Assembly: GCA_049522195.1 (NCBI GenBank)
Contig: JBEKOB010000001.1
Coordinates: forward strand, 97,432 to 161,431
Length of the DNA stretch: 64,000 nucleotides
Source: UBA9647 sp049522195
GTDB lineage: Bacteria; Bacteroidota; Ignavibacteria; UBA10030
Direction: 5' to 3'
In this document: piece by piece, positions 52,104-62,025 of the stretch
Numbering within the stretch: position 1 is the first letter of the stretch
Layout of the letters: each line of letters opens with the position of its first letter
Made by a program: the position numbers and the translations under genes
The notes under the pieces: generated by a model
Databases searched by the model: none
Seen by the model: only the letters and a program-made list of their open reading frames with translations
What the model was told of the DNA's origin: nothing

Positions 52104-53987
52104 TTGAGCAAGCATCATAACCGTAGAGAATTTACACGGGCAATTCTGCCCCTTCTCGCATTTTTCGCCCTTCTCACTTCCGTCAGGGCACAGGATTCTC
52201 TCTACATCAAGGACCACTACACCAAAAGCGAATTCTACGTCACCATGCGGGACGGTGTGAGGCTTTTTACTTCAGTCTACTCGCCGAAGGACACGACAAG
52301 GCAATACCCGATCATTCTCAATCGTACACCGTACACCGTTGGGCCCTACGGGTTGAGTTCAACGCGTAATCGGATGGTTCCATCGATGAATGAGGTTCGC
52401 GAAGGGTACATCTTTGCGTATCAGGATGTCCGGGGGAGGTACATGTCCGAAGGGACCTTCGTGGATTTGCGTCCCTACAATCCATCCAAGAAGAGCAAGA
52501 AAGATATTGATGAAACGACGGATACCTACGATACCGTCGATTGGCTCGTCAACCATTTCCCGCACAATAACGGCCGCGTAGGAATCACAGGAATCTCTTA
52601 TCCGGGTTTCTACACCACGATGGGTACGATCGACGCGCATCCGGCGGTGAAGGCTACTTCTCCTCAGGCGCCCATTGCCGATCCGTTCGTCGGTGACGAT
52701 GAGCATCATAATGGCGCATTCTTCCTTGCTCAGAATTTCGGCTTTTACATGTTCTTTGGACACGCAAGGCCGGGACTGACCACTCGCATGGTCTTCAACT
52801 TCGGCCCACCGGCAGCGGACCTCTATAAGTTCTTCCTTGCCATGGGTCCTCTTTCCAACGCGAATAAACTCTATTTTAAAGACAGTGTTGCAATGTGGAC
52901 GAAGATGATGGAGCACGAAACTCTGGACGAATTCTGGAAGCCGATGCTCGTCTACCCACATCTGAAGAACATCAAGCCGGCCGTGATGACGGTCGGGGGG
53001 TGGTTCGATCAGGAGGATATGCTTGGACCTTTGAAGACGTACAAGGAAATCGAAAAGAATAATCCTGGAATCACGAATACAATCGTGATGGGTCCGTGGT
53101 TCCATGGTGAGTGGAATCGTGATGAAGGGGAGCAATTGGGTGACCTCAATTGGGGAGCGAAGACCTCGATCTGGTTCCAGGAAAATGTACAACTGCCCTT
53201 CTTCAATTATTACCTGAAAGGAAAAGGGGAACCCCCCAGGGGTGAGGCCATCGTCTTCGAGACCGGGGCCAACATATGGCACCAGCTTGGGAGCTGGCCT
53301 CCGAAAAACACCAGGGAGGCAAAGCTCTACCTGCAACCAAGGGGAGGACTCTCTTTCGATCCCCCGAAGGCATCAATCGATGAGTTCTCTGAGTACATAA
53401 GTGATCCCGCAAAGCCGGTCCCTCACACGCGTGAAATTCGCTCGGACGTCTCACGCGAATTTCTTGGAGAGGACCAGCGATTTGTAGCAAGTCGCCCCGA
53501 CGTTCTCGTGTTCGAGAGCGACAATCTCTCATCGGACGTCACGATCGCCGGACCGATCGTGGCGAATCTGGAAGTGTCGACATCCGGCACAGACTCCGAT
53601 TGGATAGTGAAACTCATTGATGTGTTTCCCGATGATTCTGCTGGTGTAACGAGGAGCGGAGTCCCGGTCGGTGGATACGACATGCTTGTGCGCGGAGACG
53701 TCTTTAGAGGAAAGTTCAGGGAGAGCCTTTCGAAGCCGGTGCCGTTCACACCGAACAAAGTGACACACGTAGAGTTTGAGCTGCGCGATATTCTGCATTG
53801 CTTCAAAGCAGGCCATCGCTTGATGGTCCAGATACAGAGCAGCTGGTTCCCGCTTGTGGACAGGAACCCTCAGACGTTTGTCAACATACGGACCGCGAAG
53901 GAATCGGATTTCCAAAAAGCGACGCAACGGGTGTATCATTCGGAGAAGTATCCGACATTCTTGAAAGTGCTTGTGTGGGACAAGTAA
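52104..53987 (+). CDS. CocE/NonD-type hydrolase, X-Pro dipeptidyl-peptidase (S15) family, exported
   Basis: The protein has 627 residues with a TTG start backed by a perfect GGGAGGAG site six bases upstream and followed by a signal peptide (AILPLLAFFALLTSVRAQ). The core is an alpha/beta hydrolase: VTMRDGVRLFTSVYSPKD, YIFAYQDVRGRYMSEG, nucleophile in GITGISYPGFYT, Asp in VGGWFDQEDM and His in WFHGEWNRDEG. A jelly-roll C-terminal domain (HVEFELRDILHCFKAGHRLM) completes the S15/CocE architecture. Family members hydrolyse X-Pro dipeptides, glutaryl amides or esters. The substrate here is not certain; the peptidase-rich neighbourhood favours a peptide or amide. Confidence 0.88.
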   Translation: MSKHHNRREFTRAILPLLAFFALLTSVRAQDSLYIKDHYTKSEFYVTMRDGVRLFTSVYSPKDTTRQYPIILNRTPYTVGPYGLSSTRNRMVPSMNEVREGYIFAYQDVRGRYMSEGTFVDLRPYNPSKKSKKDIDETTDTYDTVDWLVNHFPHNNGRVGITGISYPGFYTTMGTIDAHPAVKATSPQAPIADPFVGDDEHHNGAFFLAQNFGFYMFFGHARPGLTTRMVFNFGPPAADLYKFFLAMGPLSNANKLYFKDSVAMWTKMMEHETLDEFWKPMLVYPHLKNIKPAVMTVGGWFDQEDMLGPLKTYKEIEKNNPGITNTIVMGPWFHGEWNRDEGEQLGDLNWGAKTSIWFQENVQLPFFNYYLKGKGEPPRGEAIVFETGANIWHQLGSWPPKNTREAKLYLQPRGGLSFDPPKASIDEFSEYISDPAKPVPHTREIRSDVSREFLGEDQRFVASRPDVLVFESDNLSSDVTIAGPIVANLEVSTSGTDSDWIVKLIDVFPDDSAGVTRSGVPVGGYDMLVRGDVFRGKFRESLSKPVPFTPNKVTHVEFELRDILHCFKAGHRLMVQIQSSWFPLVDRNPQTFVNIRTAKESDFQKATQRVYHSEKYPTFLKVLVWDK

Positions 53988-54300
53988 GTTGAGTCCCGAT
54001 TCTATTCAGAGGATTTGTCGGTGTGTGATCCGCCGCAAGATTCTGATTTTGGATTACTTCGTAGGAAATGACGTCACGATGCGGAATACTCCGTCTCTGA
54101 CCGTGTCAGAATTTCCGGTTGCGGTAATAATTTCCGGGGTCGAGAACTGTGGATTCGTAATTGTTGCTGATTCCTGAGAGTTTCCTTGCGTCGACGCGTT
54201 TCGTGCTGGGGGCACGAATATTGAAGGAATACATATAGGGTAATCCTCGTTGTTTCGTGACGGGGAACACAATTGCCGCGTGCATTCTCGGAGGTAACAC
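53988..54300. other. Intergenic stretch without a recognised feature
   Basis: These 313 bases contain no supported ORF, RNA or clear hairpin terminator. Only the GGAGG site of the following small gene, at its right edge, can be named. Confidence 0.6.
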
Positions 54301-54687
54301 ATGGGTCAACAACAGTTACTGCTCATCATACTCGGCGTGATCATTGTTGGCTTTGCAATCGCAATTGGCATTGCTCTCTTCGGCGCCCAATCTGTTTCTT
54401 CCAACCGCGACGCTATGATCAATGATATCCACCATCTCTCGATGCTCGCGTATCAATTCCGGATCAGTCTTCGGTCGATGGGAGGTGGCCAAGGGGACTA
54501 CAGCACGTTTACCGTACCGATGCAAATGAGGAGCAACAACAACGGTCAGTATACAGTTATCGACGCGCAGGTTGCCACACTAACGTTCAAAGCGATCTCC
54601 GCAAACAATCCTTCCAACACGATCGCGGTCACGATTGACAGCAACGGTCGGCTCGGCAATTTGACCTTCGGAGGTGATTTCCAATAA
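54301..54687 (+). CDS. Small membrane-anchored protein of unknown function
   Basis: The 128 residues have a single N-terminal hydrophobic helix (LLLIILGVIIVGFAIAIGIALF) preceded only by MGQQQ. A polar, probably beta-rich domain follows, with a Gly-rich turn (SMGGGQGDYSTF). The layout recalls a pseudopilin, but there is no prepilin cleavage motif (no Gly-Phe-Thr-x4-Glu), so this is not a standard type IV pilin. A good GGAGG site precedes the ATG. I do not recognise the family; proteins of this shape are frequent in Ignavibacteria-type genomes. Confidence 0.75.
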   Translation: MGQQQLLLIILGVIIVGFAIAIGIALFGAQSVSSNRDAMINDIHHLSMLAYQFRISLRSMGGGQGDYSTFTVPMQMRSNNNGQYTVIDAQVATLTFKAISANNPSNTIAVTIDSNGRLGNLTFGGDFQ

Positions 54688-54711
54688 CATTCTTTGTGGG
54701 TTTCCCCCCAT

Positions 54712-54762
54712 AGCGCCCGGTTCGAGTTTCGCGTTCTTCAAGCGAAGCAAGTATCGGGCGCT
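54712..54762 (+). terminator. Branched hairpin after the small membrane protein gene
   Basis: AGCGCCCG (54712-54719) pairs with CGGGCGCT (54755-54762); inside, TTCGC and GCGAA form a second stem. CTATTTC follows. It probably ends the upstream transcript. Confidence 0.5.
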
Positions 54763-54972
54763 TCTATTTCAGTTCCGACACACTTTCTTCATCACCGTGT
54801 ACGTTCTGCTCTGCGTAAGCACGCGAAATCCTTGGGTATCGGAGCGCGGACCCGAAATCACGGTGCGGATCTCAAGTTTCCTTTGCCATTTCCCTTATCG
54901 TTCTCTATATTAAGTCGCGATTACTCACCACACACACGCAATTTTATTCTTCGACCTACGAGGCCATACCGC

Positions 54973-57024
54973 ATGAACATGGGCCGTAACCTACTTCTCG
55001 CTTCCCTTCTCCTCGCCACACAAAGTTTCTCACAGCCAAATCAGGACTTGCTCAGTTCCAAGATCAGGGATCTCCTGCACGAATCCCTGAGCGGCGAGCT
55101 TGCGAAGGAGCATGTCATCCAAATAAGTCGCCATCATCGGATCCAAGGGTCACGGGGATACCGGGATGCAGCACAATACGTGTTGCAGCAGCTTCGCGCG
55201 TATGGCTACACTGAGAAGGACGCTACGATCGAGTCTTACAAATCAGACGGCCGCATCGTTTATCAGACGTGGCAGTCCCCGTCAGGATGGGACATTTCCT
55301 GGGGTGAGCTGAGGATGATAGAACCGTATGAAGAGCGGATCGTGGGATACCCCGAAATTGCGATGAGCGTCATGACCTACTCCAACGCAGGCGACGTCAC
55401 AGCTGCGCTTGTCTGGGTGGGGGGAGGCACAAGTGACGAAGACTACAAAGGAAAGGATGTTGCAGGCAAAATTGTGCTGGCGACAGGATACGGCGGCGAA
55501 GTACACAGGCTGGCAGTGCTGAAGTATGGCGCCAAGGCGGTCGTTTGTTACCTGGACGATGATCGGGCAAAGGACCACCCGGACATGCTGCAATACACGG
55601 GCATGTGGCCGAAGACGGAGGAACTGGAACGCGTAACCTTCGGCTTTAACCTGACGAACAGACAGGGGGAAAAGCTCCGCGACCTGCTCTTGAGCGGCAA
55701 AAAGGTCGTTGTGCGCGGCCAGGTGAAAGGCATCGGCCTCGAGTCATACTTCATGGATGTCGTTGTTGCGCGCCTCCGGGGTTCGGAAAAACCGGATGAG
55801 GAAATCGTCCTCAGCGCTCATCTCGACCATCCGAAGGAATCCGCCAATGACAACGCGAGTGGTTCCGCGGCCCTTTTGGATATCGCCCGCACTTTGAAGG
55901 AATTAACAGATTCAGGGCGGATGCCGAAGCTGATACGCTCAGTCCGTTTTGTTTGGGTCCCCGAATGGAACGGGACCATGCCATATATCGATGCTCATCC
56001 TGAGCTTGTCGGACCGGAGCTCGGCGGGAAATTCCTTGCTAACCTGAATATGGACATGGTTGGGGAAAATGAAGAACTCCTCCATTCCAAGCTCATCATG
56101 ACCCGGACTCCGAACTCAATCCCCTCAGTGCTGATCGACGTCATGGAAAACATGGCACAGATGACCGATGCTCTGAACATCAGGACTCCACGGGGGAGCC
56201 TCTCCGAGTTCAACTATCGTATCGTTCCATACTCCGGCGGGAGCGACCATATGATGTTCATCGACCGGAAAATACCCGGCGTCATGATGGTTCATGGCCC
56301 TGACTATACCCATCACACATCCGACGATACTCCCGATAAGGTCGACCCTGTCGAGCTTGCAAGGAGCGAGATGATTGCTGCCGGAACCGTCGTGTTTCTT
56401 TCGAATCTGGCCACGAACGAGGCACTTGATCTGGTCTACCTGGCGGGCGCAAACGCGATGCAGAGAGTCGGCCAAGCCGGGCGTAGCGCCGCCCAGCTGG
56501 TGCTGGATTCGCCTGCCGATCGACTGCCGGCACTTCTTCGGGAAGCCACAATTGTAATCGACGAGAACGCACGCGTCGCGAAAGAGGGACTTTCAACGAT
56601 CCCCTGGTTTAACGGTGAGACTGAGGTCCAGCGAGCAATTAGGAAATCGAACGAACAGATCGGCGCAATTGCGGGTGCGCTTCTGGACGAGGTCAAGCAG
56701 GATGTGGCAACACGGCTCGGAAAGGAGAATATCCCTGCCTTTCGTTCAATTTCTGACGCGAGGGTGCCTGTCCGTCTGACCCGCGGTCCTCTTGATTTCG
56801 GACTGCCGGAGAGCAAGCTCCCCAAGGGTGCAGCCACTTCGAGCGCACCCCGCTACCAGCTCAACGGGGATGTCCGGTTTGAGATTCCCAACTTCATCGA
56901 TGGGAAGAGATCGATTTCGGATATCGAGCGGGCCCTTGTCGGTGAGTTTGGCAGCGCTGCTGTCGAAGGGTTTGATAGATTCATCGAAGACCTGGTGAAG
57001 GTGGGCGTTGTGAAGTGGAAATAA
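54973..57024 (+). CDS. M28-family zinc aminopeptidase with PA-type insert, exported
   Basis: The protein has 683 residues from ATG 54973, with GAGG nine bases upstream. It is chosen because it opens a signal peptide (NLLLASLLLATQSFSQ); the longer open frame has no protein character. A protease-associated insert lies near residues 110-200 (GDVTAALVWVGGG, KGKDVAGKIVLATGYGG). The zinc site of M28 follows: SAHLDHPKESANDNASGSA, WVPEWNG, NLNMDMVGEN and a C-terminal HTSDDTPDKVDP. The enzyme removes N-terminal residues from peptides outside the cytoplasm. The last 60 residues (FEIPNFIDGKRSISDIERAL) form a small helical domain like that of PqqD-type or aminopeptidase regulators. Confidence 0.88.
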   Translation: MNMGRNLLLASLLLATQSFSQPNQDLLSSKIRDLLHESLSGELAKEHVIQISRHHRIQGSRGYRDAAQYVLQQLRAYGYTEKDATIESYKSDGRIVYQTWQSPSGWDISWGELRMIEPYEERIVGYPEIAMSVMTYSNAGDVTAALVWVGGGTSDEDYKGKDVAGKIVLATGYGGEVHRLAVLKYGAKAVVCYLDDDRAKDHPDMLQYTGMWPKTEELERVTFGFNLTNRQGEKLRDLLLSGKKVVVRGQVKGIGLESYFMDVVVARLRGSEKPDEEIVLSAHLDHPKESANDNASGSAALLDIARTLKELTDSGRMPKLIRSVRFVWVPEWNGTMPYIDAHPELVGPELGGKFLANLNMDMVGENEELLHSKLIMTRTPNSIPSVLIDVMENMAQMTDALNIRTPRGSLSEFNYRIVPYSGGSDHMMFIDRKIPGVMMVHGPDYTHHTSDDTPDKVDPVELARSEMIAAGTVVFLSNLATNEALDLVYLAGANAMQRVGQAGRSAAQLVLDSPADRLPALLREATIVIDENARVAKEGLSTIPWFNGETEVQRAIRKSNEQIGAIAGALLDEVKQDVATRLGKENIPAFRSISDARVPVRLTRGPLDFGLPESKLPKGAATSSAPRYQLNGDVRFEIPNFIDGKRSISDIERALVGEFGSAAVEGFDRFIEDLVKVGVVKWK

Positions 57025-57066
57025 ACGGATTGCACAGCATGCTTTTCTGAGCGAAGGATCCTCCTT

Positions 57067-59079
57067 ATGAAATGCCGAATCAGCATATGCGTCAGTTTGA
57101 TTGCCAGCATGCTCATCGTCGTATTGAGTGCGAGTGGTCAGACCATTTTCAAGGAACCGCTGAGCCCGCGCATCGTCACATACAAAATCTCTGTTGCACT
57201 CGACGTAGTCCAGAAGATACTAAACGGGAAAGAGACCTTGACATGGCGCAATACATCAACTGACCGTGTGGTTGAGCTGCAATTCCATCTCTATTTGAAC
57301 GCTTTCAAAAATACCGAGTCGACGTTTATGAAGGAATCCGGTGGAGTCAATCGCGGCTTTGAGCTCGCCCAAGGAGGATGGGGTTGGGTTGATGTGACAT
57401 CTATGAAGACGGCCGACGGAGAAGACTTGACGGGTCTCATCCAGTTCATCCATCCGGACGACAACAATGAACAGGACCAGACAGTCATACGCGTTCCATT
57501 GTCGAAGCCCGTACTTCCGGGCCAAACGATACAGCTCGACATTGCGTTTACTTCCAAACTGCCGAGGGTGTTTGCGCGAACCGGATACTACCAGAACTTC
57601 TTTATGATAGGTCAGTGGTTTCCGAAAATCGGCGTCTACGAAGCGGCCGGACAGCGATATGCCACGAAGGGTCAGTGGAATTGCCATCAGTTCCATGCCA
57701 ACACGGAGTTTTTTGCCGACTACGGGGTTTATGATGTGGATATGACTGTCCCAAAGGAATACGTCGTCGGCGCGACCGGCCTTCTCTCGAACGTCAAGGA
57801 CAATGGCAACGGTACGAAGACGATCACGCACCACGCGGAGGATGTTCACGATTTTGCCTGGACTGCATCTCCGTCATACGTTGACCTGAGCGATCAGTGG
57901 AAGCACGTCAAGATCCGGGTGCTCATGCAGCCGCAGCGTGTGCATCAGGCTGTACGGTATTTTGAATCTGTGAAAGCTACGCTGGAGTATTTTGAAGAGC
58001 ATGTAGGAAAATACCCTTATCCGAATATCACCATTGTCGATCCTGCGTTCGGAGCCACCGGTGCAGGAGGAATGGAATACCCCACGCTCATTACTGCCGG
58101 ATCGATGTGGGGAGTTGGCAAGTTTTTGAAACTTGCCGAGCTCGTCACAGTGCATGAATTCGGCCACCAGTACTGGTATGGCATGGTTGGCAGCAATGAA
58201 TTCGAAGAAGCCTGGATGGATGAAGGGATCAATCAGTACTATGAGACCCGCATCATGGATCACACATACGGGAAGGAGACCTCAGCGATAGAGCTCTCGG
58301 GCCTCACTGCGGGCGATTTTGAAAGCACCAGGACGGGATACACGGGAATGCACAATCCCAAGATCGCGCCGACGGGAACCCTTGGATGGCTGTTCAAGCA
58401 GGGGGGATATGGAAACATGACATATCAGAAGACGGCCGTGTTCATGACGACGCTTGAGCGCCTGATCGGTCGTCCCATCATGGATACCCTCATGAAAACG
58501 TATTTCGAGAGATGGAAATTCAAACACCCGTCTGGAAAAGACTTCATCGCAGTTGTGAACGAGATCGTTCCGAAATATCATGGCAACAAGTTCGGCAAAG
58601 ACCTCAACTGGTACTTCGATCAGGTCCTCTACGGCACGGACGTCTGTGACTATGAACTGACGACGATTGAAAACAAGGAAGTGATCTCTCCGAAGGGGGT
58701 CTATGAGAAGGACGGAAAGAAGACGACAGTCGGGTTTACCAAAGACAGCGCGTCGGTCGCCAAGACGTTTGAATCGAGGGTCGTTGCCAGCCGATTGGGA
58801 GAAATCAAGCTTCCGACAACAGTTCTTGTCCATTTTGACAATGGTCAGGAAGTCCGCGAACCGTGGGATGGGCAGAGCCGCTGGGTGGAATTCAAGTATC
58901 GCAGACCTGAAAAGATACTCTGGGCCAAAGTCGATCCCGACACGACGCTTATCATTGACATCAACCTGAACAACAACTCAAAAACCACGGAGCCCGTGCG
59001 CGCGCCGATCTGGAAATACACACTCAAATTCCTCTTCTGGTTCCAGAATGCGCTTCAGCTCAGCGGGATGATTGGTTAA
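57067..59079 (+). CDS. M1-family metallopeptidase (aminopeptidase N-like), exported
   Basis: This 670-residue protein has a signal peptide (residues 1-25). The M1 zinc motif is complete: VTVHEFGHQYWYG with His363, Glu364 and His367, and Glu386 in AWMDEGINQYYE at the required spacing. Upstream, GGMEYPTLITAG stands where GAMEN is found in classic aminopeptidases. It is an aminopeptidase-like enzyme that probably trims peptides in the envelope together with the M28 enzyme 42 bases upstream. One hydrophobic segment near the C terminus (LKFLFWFQNALQLSGMIG) may anchor it. Confidence 0.92.
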   Translation: MKCRISICVSLIASMLIVVLSASGQTIFKEPLSPRIVTYKISVALDVVQKILNGKETLTWRNTSTDRVVELQFHLYLNAFKNTESTFMKESGGVNRGFELAQGGWGWVDVTSMKTADGEDLTGLIQFIHPDDNNEQDQTVIRVPLSKPVLPGQTIQLDIAFTSKLPRVFARTGYYQNFFMIGQWFPKIGVYEAAGQRYATKGQWNCHQFHANTEFFADYGVYDVDMTVPKEYVVGATGLLSNVKDNGNGTKTITHHAEDVHDFAWTASPSYVDLSDQWKHVKIRVLMQPQRVHQAVRYFESVKATLEYFEEHVGKYPYPNITIVDPAFGATGAGGMEYPTLITAGSMWGVGKFLKLAELVTVHEFGHQYWYGMVGSNEFEEAWMDEGINQYYETRIMDHTYGKETSAIELSGLTAGDFESTRTGYTGMHNPKIAPTGTLGWLFKQGGYGNMTYQKTAVFMTTLERLIGRPIMDTLMKTYFERWKFKHPSGKDFIAVVNEIVPKYHGNKFGKDLNWYFDQVLYGTDVCDYELTTIENKEVISPKGVYEKDGKKTTVGFTKDSASVAKTFESRVVASRLGEIKLPTTVLVHFDNGQEVREPWDGQSRWVEFKYRRPEKILWAKVDPDTTLIIDINLNNNSKTTEPVRAPIWKYTLKFLFWFQNALQLSGMIG

Positions 59080-59117
59080 CGAACTTCCTTCTTTCGACGA
59101 TAGAAAGCGACTACTAT

Positions 59118-60047
59118 ATGAGGATAACGCGGGCATTTTCCTCAGGTCTCCGGCGTGCAACGGCTGAACCGAGAATGGTCTTGGTGCTGTATATCGTCAA
59201 TCTTCTTATCGCACTTCCGGTTGCGATGGCATTTCGGAGTGTTTTGCAGGCCGGATTTGGTTCCTCAATGGCCCCATCAACATTGATGGGGAGCCTTGAT
59301 TTCACCACGTGGCAGGATTTCATTACCGCCCACGGTGATGAGCTCTCCGCGGTTTTCCGGCAGATCTTCTGGGTTATGATTGTCTTCATGCTCATCAACA
59401 CATTTCTTGCAGGAGGCATCTTAACCGTCCTGAAGGATTCAAGGGGTAAATATACGGCATCATCTTTCTTTGGAGGGTGCGGAGCATACCTTGGTCGTTT
59501 TCTGCGCCTCTTAGTCCTTTTCGTGATTGTGCTCCTCTTGGTCGCCTTGTTATCTGGTGGTATTGTAGGTTTCGTTGGACAAGCACTGACAGAGAACGCC
59601 ACTTCGGAGCTTACTTACATCTGGGTCCAGGTTGCTATGTCAATCGTATTCATGGTCCCGATGATGATCGTGCTCATGATCGCGGACTATGCCAAGGTCA
59701 GCGTGGTGCTGAACGATGAGCGTTCAATGTTGAAGTCAGCCTGGAAATCGACGACGTTTGTCTTCCGGCATTTCTTCAAGACGATTGGCCTGGAGCTCCT
59801 TATGCTTCTTGTCCCAATCCTCTTGTTCGCGGCCTACCTGTTGATCGACCTTTCTATCGGGATGACTTCGGACCTGACGATTGTGCTGTTGATGGTTTTC
59901 CAGCAACTCTTCATGGCCTCGAGAGCGTGGACGAAAGTCCTGTTCTTTGAGGGGGAGCTGTCGCTGTACGGAAGTCTGCAACCTGTTGTTTTTTCGAATG
60001 TTGAAGGGGCTGGAAGCTCGTTTGTCACCGAGCCTGTCAAGCTGTGA
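59118..60047 (+). CDS. Polytopic membrane protein of unknown function
   Basis: The 309 residues contain six predicted membrane helices (for example VLVLYIVNLLIALPVAMAF, FLRLLVLFVIVLLLVALLSG, VAMSIVFMVPMMIVLMIADY). The segment DYAKVSVVLNDERSMLKSAW is typical of small integral membrane families with permease-like or rhomboid-adjacent annotation, but no catalytic residue is evident. It lies 38 bases behind the M1 peptidase and 56 before fumarase and may be co-transcribed with either. Confidence 0.75.
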   Translation: MRITRAFSSGLRRATAEPRMVLVLYIVNLLIALPVAMAFRSVLQAGFGSSMAPSTLMGSLDFTTWQDFITAHGDELSAVFRQIFWVMIVFMLINTFLAGGILTVLKDSRGKYTASSFFGGCGAYLGRFLRLLVLFVIVLLLVALLSGGIVGFVGQALTENATSELTYIWVQVAMSIVFMVPMMIVLMIADYAKVSVVLNDERSMLKSAWKSTTFVFRHFFKTIGLELLMLLVPILLFAAYLLIDLSIGMTSDLTIVLLMVFQQLFMASRAWTKVLFFEGELSLYGSLQPVVFSNVEGAGSSFVTEPVKL

Positions 60048-60103
60048 GTGAACATTATGTCTTCATTTCTTGTTTTATCTTGAGGAGAATAAGGAGATAG
60101 TTT

Positions 60104-61627
60104 ATGGAACAGTTCAAAGAAAGCATGCTAAGCCTCGTCACCGAAACATCCACGAATCTGCCCGCGGATGTCCGGCGAGCAATCAAGGATGCGGCAAAGA
60201 GGGAGAACAAGGGGACGCAATCCGATCTCGCCCTTCAGACAGTTGCGATCAATATCGATATGGCCGTGACCGGTTGCGCCCCAATTTGTCAGGACACCGG
60301 AATGCCGACGTTCGAGATCAAGACGCCAGTCGGAGTCAATCAGATCGCGATGAAGAAACAAATCCTCGAGGCAATCGTTGAAGCCACCAAGCAGGGAAAG
60401 CTGCGCCCCAATACGGTCGATTCGCTGACCGGCAAGAACAGCGGCAATAATCTCGGCGAAGGTGCTCCCGTGCTGCATTTCGAACAATGGGATGAGCCCG
60501 ACATCGAAGTGAAACTGATCCTCAAAGGGGGCGGATGCGAGAACAAGAACATCCAGTATTCGCTTCCCACCGAATTACCGAACCTCGGACGCGCGGACAG
60601 GACTATCGATGGCGTGCGGAAATGCATTATGCATGCCGTATGGCAGGCACAAGGTCAGGGATGCAGTGTCGGATCACTCGGCGTTGCCATTGGCGGAGAC
60701 AGGGCATCCGGGTATGCGTTCGCAAAACAGCAGCTTTTCCGCGAACTCGACGACATCAATCCAAATCCCGAGCTGGCAAAGCTTGAAGCCTATGTCATGG
60801 ACAATGCCAACAAACTTGGTATCGGCATGATGGGCTTTGGTGGCCAGGCGACTTTGATTGGCTGCAAGATAGGTTCATACCATCGCCTGCCGGCCTGCTT
60901 TTTCGTCTCTGTCGCGTATGATTGCTGGGCCTACCGTCGCCTCGGTGTCGTGATCGACCCGGCTACGGGCAAGATCAAGCGCTGGCTCTACAAGGGGGAT
61001 ACCCCCACTATGAAGATGGCCGCGGCAGAGCATCTACCATTGACTGGGCGTGAGATTCGACTTACGACCCCTCTCTCCGAGACCCAAGTTCGAGGCCTGA
61101 AGGTGGGTGACGTTTTGCTGCTCAACGGCATCATGCATATGGGGCGGGATGTTCTCCATCATCATCTGATGACGCACGACTCTCCAGTCAACCTGGACGG
61201 AGGGGCCATTTATCATTGCGGACCTGTCTCATTGAAACAAGGGGACAAATGGTTCATGAATGCCGCTGGTCCGACTACGAGTATTCGGGAAGAACCCTAC
61301 CAGGGAGATATCATCAAGAAGTTCAAGGTGCGGGCGATCATTGGAAAGGGAGGCATGGGGGGTAAAACGCTCGCGGCCATGAAAGAGGTTGGGTCCGTGT
61401 ACCTCAGCGCCATCGGTGGTGCGGCACAGTACTATGCAAAATGCATCGAGGAAGTGGAAGGAGTGGACTTCCTGGAATTCGGAGTGCCCGAGGCAATGTG
61501 GCACGTCCGCGTGAAGGATTTCATGGTCATCGTCACGATGGATTCGCATGGCAACAGTCTGCACGCAGACGTGGAGAAAGCCTCTGCTGCAGAACTTGCG
61601 AAGTTCGCACAGCCAGTGGCACTCTGA
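60104..61627 (+). CDS. fumA: Fumarate hydratase, class I (iron-sulphur)
   Basis: The 507 residues contain both the alpha and the beta part in one chain. The first iron-sulphur Cys region reads GCAPICQDTGMPTFEI (Cys62 in the conserved CQDTG). The further cluster Cys is in LKGGGCENKNIQYSLP, and PACFFVSV may carry the third. The substrate-binding beta part has GPTTSIREEPYQGDIIKKF and GKGGMGGKTLAAM. The enzyme interconverts fumarate and malate in the TCA cycle and is oxygen-sensitive. A strong AAGGAGA site precedes the ATG. Its presence alone among peptidases and repair genes gives no operon clue. Confidence 0.95.
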   Translation: MEQFKESMLSLVTETSTNLPADVRRAIKDAAKRENKGTQSDLALQTVAINIDMAVTGCAPICQDTGMPTFEIKTPVGVNQIAMKKQILEAIVEATKQGKLRPNTVDSLTGKNSGNNLGEGAPVLHFEQWDEPDIEVKLILKGGGCENKNIQYSLPTELPNLGRADRTIDGVRKCIMHAVWQAQGQGCSVGSLGVAIGGDRASGYAFAKQQLFRELDDINPNPELAKLEAYVMDNANKLGIGMMGFGGQATLIGCKIGSYHRLPACFFVSVAYDCWAYRRLGVVIDPATGKIKRWLYKGDTPTMKMAAAEHLPLTGREIRLTTPLSETQVRGLKVGDVLLLNGIMHMGRDVLHHHLMTHDSPVNLDGGAIYHCGPVSLKQGDKWFMNAAGPTTSIREEPYQGDIIKKFKVRAIIGKGGMGGKTLAAMKEVGSVYLSAIGGAAQYYAKCIEEVEGVDFLEFGVPEAMWHVRVKDFMVIVTMDSHGNSLHADVEKASAAELAKFAQPVAL

Positions 61628-61692
61628 GTGGTGTTGACGGTTTGTCTTTGAAACCAGAATTTCAACAACCTGCTCGAATGGGAGCCCGCAAA

Positions 61693-62004
61693 ATGCTCAG
61701 CTCCTACGAGCTCATCTGGGATATTGTTCGTCAGATCCCGAAAGGGAAAGTGGCAACCTACGGTCAGGTTGCATCTGAAGCGGGATTCCCCAGGCAACCG
61801 CGGATGGTCGGCTACGCGCTCCATGCTCTCCCGCCTCATTCCGGCGTGCCGTGGCACCGCGTGATCAATGCGCAGGGAAGGATTTCGTTTCCCAAGGATA
61901 GTGCTGCCCATAAGAAACAACGACGACTGTTGAAAGCAGAAGGGGTAGTCTTCCGAGGGGAGGTGCTGGACCTGGAGAAATTTGGCTGGCTGAGCGATCT
62001 CTGA
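61693..62004 (+). CDS. Alkyltransferase-like (ATL) DNA-repair protein
   Basis: The protein has 103 residues from ATG 61693, which has GGGAG eight bases upstream; the ATG at 61678 has no ribosome site and the longer open frame overlaps fumarase. It contains the DNA-binding domain of O6-methylguanine methyltransferase: IPKGKVATYGQVASEAGFP, the Arg finger and VPWHRVINAQGRISFP. The active Cys of PCHRV is replaced by Trp, the defining change of ATL proteins. ATLs bind O6-alkylguanine, flip it out and flag the site for nucleotide excision repair without removing the alkyl group. Confidence 0.9.
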   Translation: MLSSYELIWDIVRQIPKGKVATYGQVASEAGFPRQPRMVGYALHALPPHSGVPWHRVINAQGRISFPKDSAAHKKQRRLLKAEGVVFRGEVLDLEKFGWLSDL

Positions 62005-62025
62005 GGTTGCGAGAGGAGTTCGGAC

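Noticed and set aside
52359..53336. 325-residue minus-strand ORF
   Set aside because: It is opposite the S15/CocE gene; the composition is that of an antisense shadow and it has no signal or motif.
54694..54972. N-terminal extension of the M28 peptidase frame
   Set aside because: The open frame overlaps a terminator-like hairpin and precedes a clear signal-peptide start at 54973.
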